64,000 nt of DNA from Streptomyces sp. A0958 (GCF_004795035.1 NZ_SSBK01000023.1:1-64000); one strand, 5' to 3'. Positions 48,077 through 57,288 are shown, counted from the stretch's first letter. Notes: generated by a model from the sequence alone, not told the origin. Numbers and translations are program-made.

Positions 48077-50014
48077 TCAGAGCGCCACGAGGGTGACCTC
48101 CGTGGCCTTGACGCTGGTCCACACCTCCACCCCGTCGGCGAGCGACAGCTCCGCCGCGGACTGCGGGGTGATCTCGGCGACGAGGTCCGGCGCCCGGTCC
48201 GACCCGACCAGGACCCGGAGCCGGCTGCCGCCCGAGGTGATCTCGCGCACCGTCCCCGGCCACACGTTGCGCGGGCTGCCGGTGGGCTTCTCGCGGTGCA
48301 CGGAGACGGCCTCCGGGGCGATCACCGCGAGCGCGGGCGCCCCGGCGGGCAGGGCGTCGGCGACGACGAGGTGCCCGCCGCCCGCCGGTGCCAGGCCGTC
48401 GGCGGTGGTCGTCCCGGGCCAGGCGTTGCGGCCGAGCATGCGGGCGACCCAGGGGGAGCGCGGGTTGCGGGTGACATCGGCGGGCGGGGCGTCCTGGAGC
48501 GTACGGCCCTCCTCCAGGACGAGGACCCGGTCGGCGAGCGCGACGGCTTCGACCGGGTCGTGCGTGACGATCAGGCACACGCCGCCGAAGCCTTCGAGGT
48601 GGCGGCGCAGGGTGTGCCGGACCTGGGAGCGGGTCGTCTGGTCGAGCGCGGCGAGCGGTTCGTCGAGCAGCAGGAGGCGGGGGCGGGCGGCCAGGGCCCG
48701 GGCCAGCGCCACCCGCTGGGCCTGCCCGCCGGAGACCTGGGCCGGCCGGCGCGCGGCGAGGTGGCCGACCCCGAGCCGGTCCAGCCACTCCTGGGCGCTG
48801 CGCCGGGCCTCGGCGCGCGGCACCCCCCGGGCGCGCAGCCCGTAGGCGGTGTTGGCCAGGGTGCTCATGTGCGGGAAGAGGGCGCCGTCCTGCGGGACCC
48901 AGGCCACGCCTCGGCGGTGCGCGGGCAGGGCGGTGACGTCGGTGTCGCCGAGCCGGAGCCGGGCGTGGGCGCGTGGTGTGAGGCCGAGCAGCGCGCGCAG
49001 GAGTGTGGTCTTGCCGGCGCCGTTGGGCCCGACGACGGCGATGGTGGTGCCGCCCTCCGCGTCGAGGGTGAGCTGATTGAACCCGGTGACCTCGGCGTGC
49101 AGCGGCCAGTTCTCCCGGTCGGCGGCGGGCTGCGGGGCGGCCTCCACCGGCTTGCGCACGGCCGCCGGTTCGTCCTCCGCGTCCTGCGGCCGGGGCGTAC
49201 GGGGGCGGGCGGCGCCGCCGGTCCAGCGCCCGCGCAGGGCCAGGAGCACGGCCATGGCGATGACCAGCAGGAGCAGGGAGACCGAGGTGGCGGCCTCCGG
49301 GCTGTCCTGGAGCAGCAGGTAGACCTGGAGGGGCAGCGTCTGCGTCGTACCGGGGAGGTTGCCCGCGAAGGTGATGGTCGCGCCGAACTCGCCGAGGGCG
49401 CGCGCCCAGGTCAGCGCGGCGCCGGCGGCCAGCCCGGGGGCGACCATCGGCAGCGTGACGGTGAAGAACACCCGTACCGGCGAGGCCCCCAGGGAGGCCG
49501 CGGTCTCCTCGTAGCGGGGGCGCAGACCGCCGAGCGCCCCTTCGAGGCTGATGACCAGGAACGGCATGGCGACGAAGGTCGCGGCCAGGACCGCACCGGA
49601 GGTGTGGAACGGCAGCGTGATGCCGAACCAGTCCTCCAGCCAGGGCCCCAGCAGCCCGCGCCGCCCGAATCCGAGGAGCAGGGCGACACCGCCGACCGTG
49701 GGCGGCAGCACCATCGGCAGCAGGACCAGCGAGCGGACGAAGACCTTGCCGGGGAAGTCGACCCGGGCCAGCAGCCAGGCCAGCGGCACCCCGAGGACGA
49801 GGGAGAGGGCGAGCGCCCAGCCGGAGACGATCAGCGACAGGGTCAGCGCCTGCGTGGTCCCCTCGCTGGTGAGGTGCCCGCCCAGCTCGCCCCAGGAGGT
49901 GCGGGCGAGGATGCCGGCCAGCGGCAGCAGCAGAAAGGCGACGGCCAGGAGTGCGGGGACCGCCAGCACGATCGGCGCGCGAGGACGCGTGGCGCGGCTG
50001 AGGGGATGGTTCAT
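48077..50014 (-). CDS. modBC: Fused molybdate ABC transporter permease-ATPase (ModB-ModC)
   Basis: 645 residues. Permease (about 14-262) with EAA loop YEETAASLGASPVRVFFTVT and TWARALGEFGATITFAGN. A Pro/Glu linker (265-300) follows, then the ATPase: Walker A GPNGAGKTT (329-337), signature VSGGQAQR (427-434), Walker B LLLLDEPLA (447-455). A C-terminal TOBE molybdate-binding domain (about 580-645) completes it. In most bacteria modB and modC are separate genes, so this single chain is a genuine fusion with no stop or frameshift. ATG 50014 begins the homology. Co-linear with modA, 67 bp upstream, across a hairpin. Confidence 0.92.
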   Translation of the reverse strand: MNHPLSRATRPRAPIVLAVPALLAVAFLLLPLAGILARTSWGELGGHLTSEGTTQALTLSLIVSGWALALSLVLGVPLAWLLARVDFPGKVFVRSLVLLPMVLPPTVGGVALLLGFGRRGLLGPWLEDWFGITLPFHTSGAVLAATFVAMPFLVISLEGALGGLRPRYEETAASLGASPVRVFFTVTLPMVAPGLAAGAALTWARALGEFGATITFAGNLPGTTQTLPLQVYLLLQDSPEAATSVSLLLLVIAMAVLLALRGRWTGGAARPRTPRPQDAEDEPAAVRKPVEAAPQPAADRENWPLHAEVTGFNQLTLDAEGGTTIAVVGPNGAGKTTLLRALLGLTPRAHARLRLGDTDVTALPAHRRGVAWVPQDGALFPHMSTLANTAYGLRARGVPRAEARRSAQEWLDRLGVGHLAARRPAQVSGGQAQRVALARALAARPRLLLLDEPLAALDQTTRSQVRHTLRRHLEGFGGVCLIVTHDPVEAVALADRVLVLEEGRTLQDAPPADVTRNPRSPWVARMLGRNAWPGTTTADGLAPAGGGHLVVADALPAGAPALAVIAPEAVSVHREKPTGSPRNVWPGTVREITSGGSRLRVLVGSDRAPDLVAEITPQSAAELSLADGVEVWTSVKATEVTLVAL

Positions 50015-50040
50015 CGGGGTTCCCTGAGGCTGGAGGGCAG

Positions 50041-50073
50041 GGGTGCCCGGGCCCGAGCACGGGCCGGGCACCC
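50041..50073 (-). terminator. Hairpin between modA and modBC
   Basis: GGGTGCCCGG (50041-50050) pairs fully with 50064-50073, and CCC/GGG extends the stem inside. It lies in the short gap of an apparent operon, so it may lower transcription or stabilise modA mRNA to give more binding protein than transporter. Confidence 0.55.
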
Positions 50074-50081
50074 CGCCTGCG

Positions 50082-50900
50082 TTACGGCTGCTGGAAACCC
50101 GCGTCGGCGAGGATCTTCTGCGCCTCGGGCGTCGACAGCCACTTCACGAACGCCTCCGCCGCGGCGCTGTGCTTGCCGGCCTTCAGCGTCGCCGCCGGGT
50201 AGGAGGCGACCGCGTTCTGCTCGTCCGGGATGTCGACGGAGTCGACCTTGCCGGCGGCCGAGGCGACATCGGTCTTGTAGACCAGACCGGCGTCCGCCTC
50301 GCCCAGCTCCACCTTGCTCAGGACCGCCCGCACGTTCGGCTCCTGGGAGACCGGCTTCACGGTGCTCTTCTGGGCGTCCAGGATCTGCTTGCTGTAGCGG
50401 CCCACCGGCACCTCGGGCGCGGCGAGCACGACCTTCAGCTTGGTGTCGGAGAGGTCCTTGAGGTTCTCGACCTTCTCCGGGTTGCCCTTGCCGGTGGCGA
50501 TGACGAGGCGGTTCTTGGCGATGACGGTGGGCGCCCCGGTGTCCGCCTTCAGCCCGTCCATCGTCTTCGTGTCGGCGGTCACCAGGGCGTCGGCGGGCGC
50601 GCCCTGCTTGACCTGGGCGGCGAGCTCCTGGGAACCGGCGAAGGAGAACGTCACCTTCGTACCGGGGTTCTCCTTCTCGTACGCCGCGCCCGCCGTCTTG
50701 AACACGTCGGTGAGCGAGGCGGCGGCGAGGACCGTCAGGTCGGCCGCCGGCGCGCCGGAAGCGGGCGCCGAGGCGCTGGAGCCGGTGGCCGAGTCCTTCG
50801 TGTCGTCGTCGCTGCCGCACGCGGTGAGCGGCGTGAGCAGTCCCACGACGACGAGGGCCGCCGCGGCGCGGCGGCGGGTGAGGGCGGGGGTGAAGGGCAT
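50082..50900 (-). CDS. modA: Molybdate ABC transporter substrate-binding lipoprotein
   Basis: 272 residues from ATG 50900, lipobox LLTPLTAC (Cys28) followed by a Ser/Ala/Asp linker. ModA fold: LTVLAAASLTDVFKTAG, VTFSFAGSQELAAQVKQGAP, ADALVTADTKTMDG, then NRLVIATGKGNP and VGRYSKQILD. The two Ser of AAASL and AGSQ bind oxyanion in characterised ModA. It captures molybdate (or tungstate) outside the cell and delivers it to the fused ModBC. The promoter region 50988-51032 carries two inverted repeats. Confidence 0.92.
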   Translation of the reverse strand: MPFTPALTRRRAAAALVVVGLLTPLTACGSDDDTKDSATGSSASAPASGAPAADLTVLAAASLTDVFKTAGAAYEKENPGTKVTFSFAGSQELAAQVKQGAPADALVTADTKTMDGLKADTGAPTVIAKNRLVIATGKGNPEKVENLKDLSDTKLKVVLAAPEVPVGRYSKQILDAQKSTVKPVSQEPNVRAVLSKVELGEADAGLVYKTDVASAAGKVDSVDIPDEQNAVASYPAATLKAGKHSAAAEAFVKWLSTPEAQKILADAGFQQP

Positions 50901-50986
50901 GAGGGCGGGACTCCTTGGGAACGCGATAGGCCGATGCCGCCGGGCCGGTGAGCGGACCACCCGGTGGCAGAGGACAGCATGTGCCA

Positions 50987-51032
50987 CAGAATAGGTGTTC
51001 TGGGGTCGCATTTACATGTTTCCATGGGAAAC
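50987..51032 (-). promoter_or_regulatory. modA promoter with two inverted repeats
   Basis: On the minus strand TGTAAA (51011-51016) and TATTCT (50988-50993) are 17 bp apart. GTTTCC-ATG-GGAAAC (51018-51032) sits directly upstream of the -35, and CAGAA-N6-TTCTG (50987-51002) covers the -10. Either could bind a molybdate-responsive regulator. Neither resembles the E. coli ModE site. Confidence 0.5.
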
Positions 51033-51198
51033 CACATGGCAGGTGCATATGCGCCTGGAGGAAGGTCCGAGCGGCAGCCGGGCGTGAGGCGCGCACACCG
51101 GCCGCAGGCCGTGCGCGGCCCGCGACCTGTCCGGGGCGCGGCCCGGGGCGGACAGTAGAGTTCGGGTGCGTCAGCCCCCGAGACCCGAGGTACCGTCC

Positions 51199-52500
51199 GT
51201 GACCCCCGAGCCCCCCTCGCACCCCCTCCCACCCGTCGTGACCGTGGTCGGGATCGGAGCCGACGGATGGGCGGGTCTGCCCGAGGCGGCGCGCGCGGAA
51301 CTGAGGGTTGCCCAGGTCCTGATCGGCGCCGGACGCCAACTGGCCCTGCTCCCGCCCGAGTGCGCGGGCCGCCGCGTGCCCTGGCCCTCCCCGCTGCGCC
51401 CCGCCGTCCCCGGCCTGCTCGCCGCGCACGCGGACAGCCGCATCGCCGTACTGGCCAGCGGCGACCCCATGTTCTACGGGATCGGCCGCGCCCTCACCGA
51501 GGTGCTGGGCGCCGAGCGGCTGCGCGTCCTGCCGCACCCCTCGTCCGTCTCCTACGCCTGCGCCCGCGTCGGCTGGCCGCTGGAGGACACCGAGGTCGTC
51601 ACCCTGGTCGGCCGCCCCGCCGCCCGGCTGGCCGCCGCCCTGCACGAGGGGCGCCGGCTGCTGGTCCTCAGCGCGGACGCCACCACACCGGCCGCGGTCG
51701 CCGAACTGCTGCGCGACCACGGCTTCGGCCCCAGCCGGATGCGGGTGCTGGAACAGCTCGGCGGCGAGGACGAGGCGTGCGTCCAGGGCACGGCGGACGC
51801 CTGGACCCACCCGGCGGGCGACGCCCTGAACGTCATCGCCGTCGAGTGCCGCAGCGCCCCCGGCGCCCTGCGCCTCGGCGCCGTACCGGGCCTGCCCGAC
51901 GAGGCGTACGCACACGACGGCCAGCTCACCAAGCGGCACGTGCGGGCCGTCACCCTCGGCGTGCTCGCCCCCGCCCCCGGCGAACTCCTGTGGGACGTCG
52001 GCGGCGGCTCCGGATCGATCGCCATCGAGTGGATGCGCACCCACCCCTCCTGCCGGGCGGTCACCGTGGAGCGCGACCCGGTGCGGGCGGCGCGCATCGC
52101 GGACAACGCCGCCCGGCTCGGCGTCCCAGGCCTGCGCGTGATCACCGGGCGGGCCCCCGACTGCCTGGCCGGACTCCCCGCTCCGGACGCCGTGTTCATC
52201 GGCGGCGGCCTCACCGCACCCGGCCTCCTCGACACCTGCCGGCAGGCGCTCCCGCCCGGCGGCCGGCTGGTCGCCAACACCGTCACCCTGGAGTCCGAGG
52301 CGGTGCTCGCGGCCCAGCACCGCCTGCACGGCGGCGACCTGGTCCGCCTCGCCGTGGCGCACGCGGTGCCGGTCGGCGGGTTCACCGGCTGGCGCCAGGC
52401 GATGCCGGTCACCCAGTGGTCCCTACGCACACCCACGAACAGCCCCACCGGTCAAAGCCCGGCCGGCGCCCCCGCACAACCCTCAGGAGACGACAGATGA
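51199..52500 (+). CDS. cobL: Precorrin-6Y C5,15-methyltransferase (decarboxylating), CbiE-CbiT fusion
   Basis: 433 residues from GTG 51199. N-terminal CbiE methyltransferase (about 10-205) with TVVGIGADGWAGL, VLASGDPMFYGIG and HPSSVSYACARVGWPL. C-terminal CbiT domain (about 230-410) with LTKRHVRAVTLGVLAP and the SAM loop LLWDVGGGSGSIAIEW. It methylates C5 and C15 and removes the acetate carboxyl, converting precorrin-6B to precorrin-8. Its stop overlaps the cobM start as ATGA. The upstream region shows no cobalamin riboswitch. Confidence 0.93.
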   Translation: MTPEPPSHPLPPVVTVVGIGADGWAGLPEAARAELRVAQVLIGAGRQLALLPPECAGRRVPWPSPLRPAVPGLLAAHADSRIAVLASGDPMFYGIGRALTEVLGAERLRVLPHPSSVSYACARVGWPLEDTEVVTLVGRPAARLAAALHEGRRLLVLSADATTPAAVAELLRDHGFGPSRMRVLEQLGGEDEACVQGTADAWTHPAGDALNVIAVECRSAPGALRLGAVPGLPDEAYAHDGQLTKRHVRAVTLGVLAPAPGELLWDVGGGSGSIAIEWMRTHPSCRAVTVERDPVRAARIADNAARLGVPGLRVITGRAPDCLAGLPAPDAVFIGGGLTAPGLLDTCRQALPPGGRLVANTVTLESEAVLAAQHRLHGGDLVRLAVAHAVPVGGFTGWRQAMPVTQWSLRTPTNSPTGQSPAGAPAQPSGDDR

Positions 52501-53246
52501 CCGTGTACTTCATCGGCGCGGGCCCGGGCGCGGCCGACCTGATCACGGTGCGCGGCGCGCGCACGCTCGCCGCCTGCGGCGTGTGCCTGTACGCGGGCAG
52601 CCTGGTGCCCCGCGAACTCCTGGCGGAGTGCCCCGCCGACGCGCGCCTGGTGGACACCGCGCAGCTCGACATCGACCAGATCACCGCCGAACTGGTCGCC
52701 GCGCACCGGGACGGGCACGACGTGGCGCGGCTGCACTCCGGCGACCCGTCGGTGTTCAGCGCGGTCAACGAGCAGATGCGGCGGCTGGACGAGGCGGGCG
52801 TGCCCTACGAAGTGATCCCGGGCGTACCGGCGTTCGCGGCAGCCGCCGCGGCGCTCAAGCGCGAGCTGACCGTGCCGACCGTCGGCCAGACCGTCATCCT
52901 CACCCGCGTCGCCCAGCAGGCCACCGCCATGCCCGAGGGCGAGGACCTGGCGACGCTGGGGCGCAGCGGCGCGTTGATCGTCCTGCACCTCGCCGCCCGG
53001 TACGTTGACCGCGTCGTGGAGGAACTGCTCCCGCACTACGGGGCCGACTGCCCGGCCGCCGTCGTCGCCCTGGCCTCGCGGCCCGACGAGGTCATCCTGC
53101 GCGGCTCCCTGGTCGGCATCGCCGAGCAGGTGAAGGCGGCCGGTGTGATCCGTACCGCCGTCATCATGGTCGGCCGCACCCTGGGCGCCGAGCAGTTCCG
53201 CGACAGCCACCTCTACTCGCCCGCCCGCGACCGGCACGTCTGCTGA
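52497..53246 (+). CDS. cobM: Precorrin-4 C11-methyltransferase
   Basis: 249 residues, complete tetrapyrrole methylase fold. VYFIGAGPGAADLITVRGAR is the SAM Gly-loop, followed by LYAGSLVPRELL, RLHSGDPSVFSAVNEQM, PYEVIPGVPAFAAAAAALKR and LTVPTVGQTVILTR. It transfers a methyl from SAM to C11 of the corrin precursor. It is coupled to cobL by an ATGA overlap. It converges on cbiD 34 bp away, so the two-gene unit cobL-cobM is separate from the other cob genes. Confidence 0.93.
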   Translation: MTVYFIGAGPGAADLITVRGARTLAACGVCLYAGSLVPRELLAECPADARLVDTAQLDIDQITAELVAAHRDGHDVARLHSGDPSVFSAVNEQMRRLDEAGVPYEVIPGVPAFAAAAAALKRELTVPTVGQTVILTRVAQQATAMPEGEDLATLGRSGALIVLHLAARYVDRVVEELLPHYGADCPAAVVALASRPDEVILRGSLVGIAEQVKAAGVIRTAVIMVGRTLGAEQFRDSHLYSPARDRHVC

Positions 53247-53280
53247 CGGCGCCCCGGCCCCGGCCGGGCGGCGCGGCGGG

Positions 53281-54396
53281 TCAGCGTACGGAGCTGCGCC
53301 CCACGACCGTGCCCGCCCGGTCGACGCAGATGACGTCCACGGCCACCGGGGCGCCCCGCAGGACCGTCAGCGCCTCGTCCCGCGCCGCGACGGCCACCAG
53401 ATCGCCCAGCGGCACCCCGCGCGCCTGGCACGATCGGAGCGCGGCCAGGCCGGTGTTGGCGGTGGCCACCTCGGCGGCCAGGGCCTCGTCGGCGCCGCCC
53501 CGCCGGGCCAGCTCCGCCAGATAGGCCTTGTCGACCTGGGAGCGGCCGGAGTGCAGGTCGAGATGGCCGGCGGCGAGCTTCGACAGCTTGGCGAACCCGC
53601 CGCAGACCGTGAGCCGTTCCACCGGGTGACGGCGTACGTACTTGAGCACCGCGCCCGCGAAGTCGCCCATGTCCAGCAGCGCGATCTCCGGCAGCCCGTA
53701 CTCGGCCACCACGGTCTTCTCCGACGTGGACCCCGTGCACCCCGCCACATGGGTGTGACCGGCCGCCAGCGCCACGTCCACGCCCCGGCGGATCGAGTCG
53801 ATCCACGCCGAGCAGGAGTAGGGCACCACCACACCGGTCGTCCCCAGGATGGACAGACCGCCCAGGATGCCCAGGCGCGGGTTCCAGGTGGACCGGGCGA
53901 TCTCCTCGCCGTCGTCCACCCCGACCGTCACCTCGACGTCCCCGGAACCGCCGTGGGCCGCCGCGACCTCGGCGATGTGCTCGCGGATCATCCGGCGCGG
54001 CACCGGGTTGACCGCCGGCTCACCGACCTCCAGCGGCAGCCCCGGCAGGGTGACCGTGCCCACGCCGGGACCGGCCCGGAACACCACGCCCGAGCCCGGC
54101 GGCAGCGCCCGCACCCCGACCCGTACGAGCGCGCCGTGCGTCACGTCCGGGTCGTCGCCCGCGTCCTTCACCACACCCGCCGTCGCCCGCCCGTCGGCCA
54201 GCTCCTCCACGGCCAGGGCGAACGCCGGGGTCTGGCCCCGGGGCAGGGTGATGGTGACCGGGTCGGGGAAGTCACCGCTCAGCAGCGCCGTGTACGCGGC
54301 GGTGGCGGCGGCGGTGGCGCAGGCACCGGTCGTCCAGCCGGGCCGCAGCCCGGTGTGTTTGAGTTGGGCGGCGCGCCCGCCTTTCGCTTCACTCAT
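53281..54396 (-). CDS. cbiD: Cobalt-precorrin-5B C1-methyltransferase (CbiD)
   Basis: 371 residues from ATG 54396. CbiD signatures are LRPGWTTGACATAAATAAY at the start, GIVKD-like AGVVKDAGDDPDVTHG, INPVPRRMI-like NPVPRRMIREH, GLSILGTTGVVVPYSCSAW and AGCTGSTSEK. It methylates C1 of the corrin ring. CbiD belongs to the anaerobic (early-cobalt) route, whereas CobG and CobN here mark the aerobic route, where CobF would do this step. No CobF is seen in this cluster. It is divergent from cobK with 11 bp between start codons. Confidence 0.92.
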   Translation of the reverse strand: MSEAKGGRAAQLKHTGLRPGWTTGACATAAATAAYTALLSGDFPDPVTITLPRGQTPAFALAVEELADGRATAGVVKDAGDDPDVTHGALVRVGVRALPPGSGVVFRAGPGVGTVTLPGLPLEVGEPAVNPVPRRMIREHIAEVAAAHGGSGDVEVTVGVDDGEEIARSTWNPRLGILGGLSILGTTGVVVPYSCSAWIDSIRRGVDVALAAGHTHVAGCTGSTSEKTVVAEYGLPEIALLDMGDFAGAVLKYVRRHPVERLTVCGGFAKLSKLAAGHLDLHSGRSQVDKAYLAELARRGGADEALAAEVATANTGLAALRSCQARGVPLGDLVAVAARDEALTVLRGAPVAVDVICVDRAGTVVGRSSVR

Positions 54397-54407
54397 GGAT
54401 GGTTCCG

Positions 54408-55172
54408 ATGCACGTACTGATTCTGGGCGGGACGACGGAGGCCCGCCGTCTCGCCGAGCTGCTGGAGGCGGAGCTGCCCGCCGGGAGCAGGGTCACCAGC
54501 TCCCTCGCCGGGCGGGTGGCCCGGCCGAAGCTTCCGCCGGGCGAGGTCCGCGTCGGCGGCTTCGGCGGAGCCGGCGGGCTCGCGGAATGGCTCCGCTCGC
54601 ACCAGGTCCACGCGCTCATCGACGCCACTCACCCTTTCGCCGGGACGATCTCTTTCCACGCGGCCACCGCGGCCGCCGCCGCCCATGTTCCCCTGCTCAT
54701 GCTGCGCCGGCCCGGCTGGGTGCCCGGCGACGGCGACGACTGGCACCCGGTCGGCTCCCTGGCCGAGGCGGCGCGGGCGCTGCCGGAGCTGGGGCGGCGC
54801 GTGTTCCTCACCACGGGACGCATGGGCCTCGCCGCCTTCGCGGACCTGGACGAGCTGTGGTTCCTCATGCGGTCCGTGGACGCGCCGGAACCCCCGTACC
54901 CGGCGCGGATGGAGACCCTGCTCGACCGGGGCCCCTTCACCCTGGAAGGGGAGCGCGAGCTGATCCGCCGCCACCGCGTCGACGTCCTCGTCACCAAGGA
55001 CAGCGGCGGCGCCGCCACCGCCCCCAAACTGACCGCCGCCCGCGAGGCGCGCATCCCCGTCGTCGTGGTCCGCCGGCCACCGGCCCCCGAGGGGGGCGCG
55101 GTGGCCGGCAGCCCGGAGGAGGCCGTGGCCTGGCTGCGGGAGCAGCCGGGTCAGGGCGTGTCCGGCGGATAG
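54408..55172 (+). CDS. cobK: Precorrin-6A reductase
   Basis: 254 residues from ATG 54408 (an in-frame ATG at 54399 is also possible). CobK/CbiJ family: HVLILGGTTEARRLAELLEA, ALIDATHPFAGTISFHAATA, RVFLTTGRMGLAAFADL and VLVTKDSGGAATAPKLTAAR. It reduces the ring of precorrin-6A with NADPH. The gene lies only 11 bp from the divergent cbiD start, so the two promoters must overlap, or one must lie inside the neighbouring coding region. Its 3' end overlaps the convergent cobIJ by 22 bp. Confidence 0.9.
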   Translation: MHVLILGGTTEARRLAELLEAELPAGSRVTSSLAGRVARPKLPPGEVRVGGFGGAGGLAEWLRSHQVHALIDATHPFAGTISFHAATAAAAAHVPLLMLRRPGWVPGDGDDWHPVGSLAEAARALPELGRRVFLTTGRMGLAAFADLDELWFLMRSVDAPEPPYPARMETLLDRGPFTLEGERELIRRHRVDVLVTKDSGGAATAPKLTAAREARIPVVVVRRPPAPEGGAVAGSPEEAVAWLREQPGQGVSGG

Positions 55173-56665
55173 CGGCGCGGCGTCCACACGATGTGCCGCC
55201 CTTCGCCCCGCCGCTCCCACCGGGTCTGCGAGGAGCCGACGATCAGGATCGTGCGCATGTCGACCTCGGCCGGGTCGAGATCGGCCAGGCGCACGGTCCG
55301 TACGCTCTCGGCCGGCCCGCCGACGTCCCGCCCGAGGACCACGGGCGTGTCCGGCGAGCGGTGTTCGAGGAGCAGGTCGCGGGCCTTGCCGACCTGCCAG
55401 GTCCTGCTGCGGGAACCGGGGTTGTACAGCGCGAGCACCAGGTCCGCCGAGGCGGCGGCCCGCAGCCGCTCCGCGATGACCTCCCAGGGCTTGAGCCGGT
55501 CGGAGAGCGAGATCGTCGCGTAGTCGTGGCCCAGCGGCGCGCCCGCCCGGGCCGCGGCCGCGTTGGCGGCCGTCACCCCCGGAAGCACCCGCACCGGCAC
55601 GTCCGCGTACTCCTCCTGGGACGCCACCTCCAGCACGGCCGTCGCCATCGCGAACACGCCCGGGTCGCCGCCGGACACCACGGCCACCCGCCGCCCGCGC
55701 CGGGCCAGGTCGAGCGCGAACTCGGCCCGCTCCGACTCGACCTTGTTGTCGGAGCCGTGCCGTATCTGGCCCGGCCGGACCGGCACCCGGTCCAGGTACG
55801 TGGTGTAGCCGACCAGGTCGTCGGCGGCGGCCAGCGCCCCGCGCGTCTCGGGCGTCAGCCACAGCGGGCCCGCCGGACCCGTACCGACGACCGCCACCTC
55901 GCCGCCGCCCGGGGTGCGTTCGGGGCGGGCGTCGATCCGGCTCGGCAGGACGGCGACCGCGAAGTACGGCACCGAACCGGCGTCGGTCTCCGCCAGCTCG
56001 CCCAGCCGCTCCCCGGCCATCGTGGCGCGCTCGACGTAGCGGGCCTCGGGCAGCCGGCCGGACGCCTCGAACGCGCGGCGGACGGCGGGGAACGTACGGC
56101 CCAGCTTCATGACCACGGCGGCGTCGGTGGCGGCCAGCCGGGCGGTCAGCTCCTCCTCCGGCAGGGTGCCGGGCAGGATCGTCAGGACCTCCTCGCCCTC
56201 GGCGAGCGGGGTGCCGAGCCGGGCGGCGGCGGCGCTGACGGAGGTGACCCCGGGGATCACCTCGGTGGGGTAGCGGTCGGCCAGCCGCTTGTGCATGTGC
56301 ATGTACGAGCCGTAGAAGAGCGGGTCGCCCTCGGCCAGTACGGCGACCGTGCGGCCGGCGTCGAGGTGCACCGCGAGCCGGGCCGCCGCCTCGGTGTAGA
56401 AGTCCTCCATCGCGCCCCGGTAGCCGCCCGGGTGGTCCGTGGTCTCCGTCGTGACGGGATAGACCAGGGCCTCCTCGATATGGTCGGCGCGCAGGTGCTT
56501 CGCCGCGATGGACCGGGCGATGGACCGCCCGTGCCGGGCGCTGTGGTAGGCGACGACGTCCGCCTCGGCGATGATCTCCACCGCCCGCAGGGTCATCAGG
56601 TTCGGGTCGCCGGGGCCGAGCCCGACCCCGTAGAGCCGTCCCGTCTGCTGCTCGCTCACGCTCAT
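55151..56665 (-). CDS. cobIJ: Bifunctional precorrin-2 C20- / precorrin-3B C17-methyltransferase
   Basis: 504 residues, a CobI-CobJ fusion. CobI half (about 8-245): LYGVGLGPGDPNLMTLRAVE, AYHSARHGRSIAR, VLAEGDPLFYGSYMHMHKRL. CobJ half (about 258-500): VAVVGTGPAGPLWLTPETRG, LVGYTTYLDRVPVRPGQ, VVSGGDPGVFAMATAVLEV and LGHDYATISLSDRLKPWEVI. It adds the methyl at C20 and later performs the C17 methylation with ring contraction. It starts at ATG 56665, overlapping the cobH stop. The C-terminus overlaps convergent cobK. Confidence 0.93.
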   Translation of the reverse strand: MSVSEQQTGRLYGVGLGPGDPNLMTLRAVEIIAEADVVAYHSARHGRSIARSIAAKHLRADHIEEALVYPVTTETTDHPGGYRGAMEDFYTEAAARLAVHLDAGRTVAVLAEGDPLFYGSYMHMHKRLADRYPTEVIPGVTSVSAAAARLGTPLAEGEEVLTILPGTLPEEELTARLAATDAAVVMKLGRTFPAVRRAFEASGRLPEARYVERATMAGERLGELAETDAGSVPYFAVAVLPSRIDARPERTPGGGEVAVVGTGPAGPLWLTPETRGALAAADDLVGYTTYLDRVPVRPGQIRHGSDNKVESERAEFALDLARRGRRVAVVSGGDPGVFAMATAVLEVASQEEYADVPVRVLPGVTAANAAAARAGAPLGHDYATISLSDRLKPWEVIAERLRAAASADLVLALYNPGSRSRTWQVGKARDLLLEHRSPDTPVVLGRDVGGPAESVRTVRLADLDPAEVDMRTILIVGSSQTRWERRGEGRHIVWTPRRYPPDTP

Positions 56666-57288
56666 TCTTCCTCGCTGGCGATCGCGTTGAGGGCGGCGGC
56701 CGCGATGGCGCTTCCGCCGCGCCGGCCGCGCACGATCAGGTGGTCGAGCCCCGACGGGTGCGCGGCCAGGGCGTCCTTGGACTCGGCGGCGCCGACGAAG
56801 CCGACCGGCACACCGATGACGGCGGCGGGGCGCGGGGCCCCCTCCTCGATCATTTCGAGGAGCCGGAACAGCGCGGTCGGCGCGTTGCCCACGGCGACGA
56901 CCGCACCCTCAAGACGGTCGCGCCACAGCTCCAGGGCGGCCGCCGAGCGGGTCGTGCCCAGCTCGGCCGCGAGGCCGGGCACCGCCGGGTCGGACAGGGT
57001 GCACACCACCTCGTTGTCCGCGGGCAGCCGCTTGCGGGTGACACCGCTGGCGACCATGGCGACGTCGCACAGGATGGGGGCGCCCGCCCGCAGAGCCGCG
57101 CGGGCACGGGAGACCGCGTCCGGCGTGAAGGCGATGTCGCGTACGAGGTCGACCATCCCGCAGGCGTGGATCATCCGGACCGCGACCTGGCTCACGTCCG
57201 CGGGCAGGCCGGTGAGATCCGCCTCCGCCCGGATGGTGGCGAAGGACTGGCGATAGATGGCCGGTCCGTCCTTCTCGTACTGGTGCAC
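56662..57288 (-). CDS. cobH: Precorrin-8X methylmutase
   Basis: 208 residues from GTG 57288. Family signatures: KDGPAIYRQSFATIRAEADL, VRMIHACGMVDLV (catalytic His), ILCDVAMVASGVTRKRLPAD, VVAVGNAPTALFRLLEM, and PAAVIGVPVGFVGAAESKDA. It moves the C11 methyl to C12 to make hydrogenobyrinic acid. Its stop overlaps the cobIJ start, and it follows cobG across a 93-bp gap on the same strand. A cobG-cobH-cobIJ transcript is plausible. Confidence 0.94.
   Translation of the reverse strand: MHQYEKDGPAIYRQSFATIRAEADLTGLPADVSQVAVRMIHACGMVDLVRDIAFTPDAVSRARAALRAGAPILCDVAMVASGVTRKRLPADNEVVCTLSDPAVPGLAAELGTTRSAAALELWRDRLEGAVVAVGNAPTALFRLLEMIEEGAPRPAAVIGVPVGFVGAAESKDALAAHPSGLDHLIVRGRRGGSAIAAAALNAIASEEE

Noticed and set aside
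51033..51198. Possible second cobalamin riboswitch upstream of cobL
   Set aside because: The B12 box (GCCACTGT-like) and the other conserved core segments are not present in this stretch.
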